Shown: positions 58,685 to 64,000 of the stretch, piece after piece
How the letters are laid out: each line of letters opens with the position of its first letter
Numbering within the stretch: the stretch's first letter is position 1
From: Engraulis encrasicolus
Lineage: Eukaryota > Chordata > Actinopteri > Clupeiformes > Engraulidae
Assembly (NCBI RefSeq): GCF_034702125.1
Contig: NC_085868.1
Coordinates: 40,030,859 to 40,094,858, forward strand
DNA length: 64,000 nt
Reading direction: 5' to 3'
Program-made: the position numbers and the translations under genes
The notes under the pieces: model-generated
Database searches by the model: none
The model's input: only the letters and a program-made list of their open reading frames with translations
Told to the model about the DNA's origin: nothing

Positions 58685-59746
58685 ACTGTTTGCATAAAAC
58701 CTTGAATATTTTTCTTTATAAAGCCTAATATAACCATTTCATGAATTGGTTTGTTAGCAATATAATATAACCATTTCATAAATTGGTTTGTTAGCAATAT
58801 AATATAACCATTTAATATATCAGTTAGTTAGTAACAGTATCCATGAACATAGACGTGCACAGATAGACACGTTGCCTTTAACAGACAAAAATGCGCTTTT
58901 GAAAGTTCGGTTTTTATTTTTAATTATTTTATTCCTTAAATGTAGGGTTAACGCTGTATTCGATGTTCCCATCATCATTTAGACATAGGCTAATTGTCAA
59001 TTAAAATCGCGTGATAATAATGCCCCAAAATGCCTCATGCCCCCTCCAACGGCACACATCTCTCCCTTTGTCAACGTGAGCGTGCTTGAACTGACAGATT
59101 CGGAAGCGCGTTGCACAGGCAGCAGCGTGGCGGGCAGCCCCACATGCCGTTCTCCCCTCCAGCCAGGTAACAGTCAATAGCCTATTTATGATGTTGAAAG
59201 TTGCGTGTGACTTTGGAAGTGATCTAAAGAGAGCCCTGGCTTTCATAATGAGACTTTGCAAATGGTGCATTTAGGCCCTATCAAATCTACCGCAGAAGAC
59301 GTAGCCAATGTCAACAATTAACACGTGTAACATGATTGCAAAAAAACATTATATTAGCTTAATGAATCCAGATGTTGCTCAAACAGTTTCAGGTCTAAAG
59401 ATTAACAGAATGTTTGGGAAACAGCAAGAGGATTCATGTATGTTTGGGAAACGTTGGCCTCCTGATGAACTATGCAACGCACCAAATCACATTTGTGACA
59501 GACGGCATGGAACAGAACAGCGGTCACGGCCAGGGAGAAAAAAAGGTTGTGCGTAAATTCCAGCAAATCTGCCACTTTCAGCCTTCTGCACAGCACAGCA
59601 ATCAAAGCAGGGTGCACACAGCAATGTCTTATGTGGGGGGAAACAGGTAGGCTATAGAGGATTGTGCTTGACACCTCCAGAAAAGTGTAGCCTACACGGA
59701 TAAAACCTCCGACCCAAAGTAGCAGTTTTCACTCACAATACCCGTG
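58685..59746. other. Unassigned sequence downstream of gene 4
   Basis: An ATATAACCATTTCATGAATTGG-like unit repeats near 58730-58830. The ORFs at 59001-59650 overlap on both strands and show no domain or splice support. No IL-1 exon was found. Confidence 0.45.
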
Positions 59747-60623
59747 TAGAAGCAACGCACGGTGTTCTGTACAGCGCCTCCTCGCAGAATGCTGTTTTCG
59801 CGATTAAAATAAACTTTTCAGTGTGATGACAACCATCACACCTATTGTATAGCTCATTTGAAAGAGGAGGTTGTCGTCTTCAAAATAAGACCAACTAGAC
59901 TTGCGGTGGTTAATGTATGGGTTGATTGATTAAATCAAATAGGTAACAGTATTCCGAACACATCTGACCAAATAAGTAACAGTACTCCGTACAACTTCAT
60001 TACATTAAAACAGTGCACTACGAATGGTTTTCATGCACGATCTAATGTGTATGTGTTTGTGAAGTGCTAAACTAATTGTTTTTCCTTCCATGAAGAGTTT
60101 AAGTGAATATAACACGGTAAAAATAACATAGCAAGCGTGTACGGAAGTGCCGTTCTTGGCTGCAATGTAGCTTATTGCAACAAGGTTGCAACAAGCTACT
60201 TCCGGCTAGCATGCATGTTGCTTTCAAAGTTGTCTTTACCGTGTTGTAGTCATTCAAACTCTGTTTTGAAGGGATAGTTTGACAACAAACAAACACACCA
60301 ACATTATAATTGCATGAAAACCATTGCTAATAAGGCATTTTAAGGTAAATCAGATGTACGGAATACTGTTACTTATTTGTTCAGGCCAACGGAAGCAAGC
60401 CGCTCATGGCTAACCGGCACTTAGCACAAATAATCAACCCATACATTAACCACAATGTTCCACTGTAAGTCGATGTGGTCTTATTTTGAAGACGACAACC
60501 TCCTCTTTCACATGAGCCATTCAACACATGTGATGGTTGCCATCACACCGAATGGCATTGTTTTGATTGCGGAAACGCCATTCTGAGAGGTGGTGCTGTA
60601 CGGAACACTGTGCGTTACTTCTA
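59747..60623. mobile_element. 877-bp foldback element, palindromic along nearly its whole length
   Basis: The outer arms (TAGAAGCAACGCACGGTGTT and inverse) continue through GAGGAGGTTGTCGTCTTCAA, AACCCATACATTAACCAC and GTAACAGTACTCCGTAC, all present in inverse on the other side. A smaller hairpin centre (TAGCTTATTGCAACAAGGTT) lies near 60180. The ends suggest a TA target. No coding frame. Confidence 0.82.
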
Positions 60624-61433
60624 ATAGACTAAATCCTTTTGACAACATCTTGAAATGAGAGTTAAGCTTTAATATTCGTTTTAACAGTTTGGAAACACAC
60701 ATGGACTAATTAAAATCGGTACTAATGGAGGAAAAATGACCGGAGATGCAGAGTTTTCCAAGTAAGGAATCTGTTAGAATGAATCGCTTCCTGATCACTG
60801 CGCTGGAGACACGCATTTAAAGCGACAGTACACTTTTTAGTCCATGCGGTAAATGATGCACTAGGCATGGTAATCTAATTATTTTAACTTTCCAACATAG
60901 TATTCCTCATTTTTAAAAATTTGAAATGTTTTGTTTAGCGTACTGTGGAATGTTCATTAAAATGTGAATTAAAAAAAAAACACTGAACCGTTATTGCTGC
61001 CGCCAGTTCCACATGCCCCCCACCACCACCCCAGGACCTGCCCCCCAAAATGTATGTGCACGCCAGTGTCCATGAATGTATTTACTTTTCTTGTGAATTT
61101 CACATTAAAATTCAGCAATATTTAGAGACAAATGTTTGGAACATTTGGAAATTTAAAGAGGGTAAGTAAATAGCGGAAATAATCTTAGGTCCAAAGGTGG
61201 ATCCAAGCAGAAAAAAGTCTGTACCACTGAGTTAAGCCTGTTTTATGCTCAGAAACAAACTCCTCTGCATGATGATGCAGACAGCCACACAGTTATTTTT
61301 ACCCCCTCCGCCATCACTTGGTGTGCACCTCTGAAAATGTCACTGCCCACAAACAGCTACACATTTAACGGCAAAGTCATTTAGAATAAGTCCTTTCACT
61401 CGGCGGCCATCTTGGCTACACCTCAGGGTTGCA
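60624..61433. other. Unassigned intergenic sequence
   Basis: Includes a CCCCCCACC-rich patch at 61012-61050. No gene or clear element was recognised. Confidence 0.35.
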
Positions 61434-62775
61434 ATGGGGCACCTAAGTCTCCACCCCTTCCCAGCAGCTCATGGGGCTGGGAAAACCAAAACTTTTGACT
61501 GGGCTTCAATGGACTGATCAAAGCTATTTTCCGATCCACCTCGCATTCCTCCGTCGATCACACATATGCTGTACCTCAGAATTAAAAATAACCAATGGTG
61601 TGTTTGTCGACTTCACTTGGCAGGCGTTTTTAAGTTGTGCCTGTAAAAATATGCAATTATTTGGACTACACAACAGAAGTCGCATGTTCGACGTGCAGCC
61701 ACTTCAGCCGCGGTGCAGTGGCAGGGTTGGCTGTGCCTCGGTTCACGTCAAATGTGCGAGACGTACGTTGTAGCAGGGGGTGTTCACTCACGGAACTAGC
61801 TACTAGCCAGAACTGGCTAACCCTAATCCTATCTAAGTGCAAAATGAATGGGTGTCAATGGAGTTTTCTACCATTATAATTTTTGTGTTTTTTTATACTT
61901 TTTTGTCCTGAAATATTAATATTCAGTTCGAAGCTAGAAATAATAAGACCCCATTTGAGTAGCGTTTCAATTATTTTGCGCCACTATATTATTATATACT
62001 GGGTCACAAAGCTCCATTTTTATCAGGCCAAACCCATAAACATTAGCGGGATGCTAGCGAGTACAGGTCGAAATCTTCTAACCTGCTGTAAAACTACACA
62101 CCTGAACGATTTGTCAATACAGCCTATTGTTAAACACCAGTCATAGTGCTTACCAGGGTTCCGTATCTCAAAAGCGTCTTTGCTAACGACGGTATCAACG
62201 TCCTTCGTAAGAGCGAGTCAACTCTCTCTCGACAGCGACACTCACCACTGAATCCAAGGGAAAGGTAAGACGATCTTAAGACGGTCTTAAGACGGTTAGC
62301 AACGACAAGAACCGAGAAACGGACCACAGGAATGTTTTGTTCATGATATTTGTGACTGGAAATCGCAGTAGCAATGTATTTAGCATATGGGTTCCCCTTT
62401 CCGTTCCATACATTTTCCCACATGAAGGACTTACTGACGCTCGCCAACTAGTGGACACTCCTAGGAACTGCAGTATGCATGCAAAGCTAACTGGCTACAA
62501 TGGGAACCAATCAGTGTGAACATTCTCCCTGTTAGAGATTCTCTGGTTGTAGTCTCTGACAAAGTTTTGCGCAAAAGCTAAAATAACCTTTCTTGCATGC
62601 CGATTCTTGCAAACCTTTAAAATTCACTGTCATCATATGTGAAATCCGGAGCACATGCCAAATGGGATGAGGATTTAGCGTGACTCGCTCCATTTACTCT
62701 CATTCAAAATTTTGAGAGCTTCAGCCCCACAACTCGAAAGTACTGTAGAAGGGCGTGACTTAGGTGCCCCATTTA
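61434..62775. mobile_element. Inverted-repeat element containing a second MITE
   Basis: CAATGGGGCACCTAAGTC at the left has its inverse GACTTAGGTGCCCCATT at 62757-62773. Between them lies the MITE 62154-62329 (CAGGGTTCCGTATCTC...GAGAAACGGACCACAGG), an inverted relative of 26556-26716. The ORFs inside are not recognisable. Confidence 0.55.
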
Positions 62776-62785
62776 AGATTAGTCA

Positions 62786-62993
62786 CAGTGTTGCCAGATT
62801 AGGTGGTTGCCCATCCAATTGGGCTACTTGGGATGGCTGTGTGCTGGTAAAAACAGGAAAAATTGGCCATTTGGCGGTTTTTAAGCAGTTTTGTGCCCAT
62901 AGAAACCAATGCAGTTTGTTGAAATTGGGCGGAATTTAGCGCATTTTGAGAATCTTTTGAACAGGTTTTGACCAGTCAAATCTGGCAACACTG
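62786..62993. mobile_element. hAT-type MITE family M2, copy 4
   Basis: The ends are CAGTGTTGCCAGATTAGG and AAATCTGGCAACACTG. ATTAGTCA exactly flanks both sides (62778-62785, 62994-63001). Confidence 0.92.
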
Positions 62994-63137
62994 ATTAGTC
63001 AGACCAGGTGAGTCAAGGCAGCGAGGTGATTGGATAAATGACAGCGCAGCTCAGCAAGCAATTGGCTCTTGCTGCCGGCCAGGTGCAAGCATGTGCCATA
63101 TTGGCATAACAAACTGCCCCTCTTCATTTCTATGGAC

Positions 63138-63588
63138 CAGAGCCATACAGTAGGAGAGTCGGGCAATCTCCACTGTGTCCTAGGGCCGACTTCCGCATTA
63201 GCAAAATAAGCAAATTTAGCGTCTCAGAACTGCTTAGCCTTGCGAATGTTTGTGCCTAGAAGTGGGCGAAGCACACAGCAAATGCAATGCGATGCAATGC
63301 AGGGAATATAACAAGACTTGCTGTCCGTAGTAATAACTTCAGATAAACATCACAGATGGTAAAACTGTTGTGATTATCATTACCGAGACAGTTGATAGTT
63401 TACATATTTGTGGTGATTACCTGCAGTATATTTCGTTAGTCCTTATTTTTGGCTTTTTATGTGGTGGTTCTATGTTGAGTCTATGAAAAGACAGCCGCTT
63501 TAGGCACGACCTCGATCTCATTGAAAGGCGGGGCTGCAATTTATTTCCTGGTCCTCCATTTGCGTAACTCTCCTACTGTATGACTCTG
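63138..63588. mobile_element. hAT-type MITE, CAGAG ends
   Basis: CAGAGCCATACAGTAGGAGA at the left and TCTCCTACTGTATGACTCTG at the right. CTATGGAC exactly flanks both sides (63130-63137, 63589-63596). Confidence 0.92.
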
Positions 63589-63596
63589 CTATGGAC

Positions 63597-64000
63597 TCTT
63601 TCTGAAGTGTTCTGTCTCCTTATATACAGACAGTCTCTGGTTAACGGCTGCAAGAGCCGCTGTGATTGGTTCTCTCTACCAGAGCCCCTTGTGCTCGAGA
63701 ACAAATTGCTACTTCCTTGTTCTAACCTTCCCCGGACTACGGACCGTGAGATGTTGATTAAATAAGTTTCCCATGCTTTGTAGCTTCATTTATTTACACA
63801 AACAAAAGACAACATGTCCACTTGCAAATTACGACACTAAAGTTAGATTGGGACGGTTAAATAGTGTTTCCATAGAAGCATTCCGCTTTGAGCCACTTCC
63901 TTGTTCCAAACTATCATGGTGGCTGCTGCTAGTGCAATCAAAAATGCAGTTTGACATTTATTAAATGTTTCATGTTCATTGTCGTTGAGTCTGTGTAGCT
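63597..64000. other. Window end: sequence resembling part of the Harbinger MITE
   Basis: The blocks GCTGTGATTGGTTCTC and CTACTTCCTTGTTC, with a GAGC-rich spacer, resemble the centre of the 8414-9072 element (CTATGATTGGTCGTCTC, CTACTTCCTTGTTC). It may be a related element running out of the window. No exon is seen. Confidence 0.35.

Noticed and set aside
59308..59674. Overlapping ORFs on both strands as a possible gene
   Set aside because: Each is short, the frames mirror each other, and there are no splice sites, domains or relatives in the cluster.

Overview
The window is a piece of vertebrate nuclear genome, almost certainly from a ray-finned (teleost) fish. The signs are GT-AG introns, long CA/GA microsatellites, and a dense load of typical fish repeats: Tc1/mariner, hAT, Harbinger and piggyBac derivatives, tRNA-derived SINEs, and a Ty3/gypsy chromovirus. 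I cannot name the species. There are no rRNA genes, CRISPR arrays or bacterial-type operons.

The host content is a head-to-tail array of paralogous plus-strand genes that I rebuilt by hand from splice sites and reading phase. Gene 1 spans 5356-13634, gene 2 spans 21772-25304, gene 3 spans 28231-38730, and gene 4 starts at 54122 with only its first four exons visible. Each begins with a very short ATG exon. Two exons follow that together encode a small PDZ-like domain, split within an Arg codon, then an acidic linker. Genes 1-3 then carry exons for a C-terminal beta-trefoil of the interleukin-1 family. The trefoil call rests on the F-x-S-type signature in the last exon and on an intron pattern that, as I recall it, matches IL-1 family genes. 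No signal peptide is visible, as in IL-1 cytokines. Genes 1 and 2 form one subfamily, genes 3 and 4 another. I know of no described PDZ plus IL-1-trefoil architecture, so this is the main candidate for something new. Teleost-specific IL-1 family members are the first thing to compare it with.

The cluster grew by tandem duplication. The first ~880 bases match the 3' flank of gene 1, so another paralog probably lies just upstream of the window. An exon-2 copy is stranded at 20070-20170. A promoter plus exon-1 copy is stranded at 41510-42240.

Much of the rest is transposon. An intact Tc1-type transposase ORF (2628-3641) sits inside an older MITE. Two 1.4-kb Tc1/mariner-type elements lie in introns of genes 1 and 3. 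A Harbinger-type MITE pair lies in inverted orientation (8414-9072, 19325-20032). Many hAT MITEs have readable 8-bp target duplications. A hAT element keeps a transposase C-terminus (17161-17436). A gypsy chromovirus (46472-52244) has LTRs differing at only two positions but has lost most of its integrase, and a piggyBac transposase is truncated (44967-45899). Several insertions touch the host genes directly: two MITEs fill an extra intron in gene 1, a repeat supplies the gene 1 stop codon, and a MITE starts five bases after a gene 3 splice donor.
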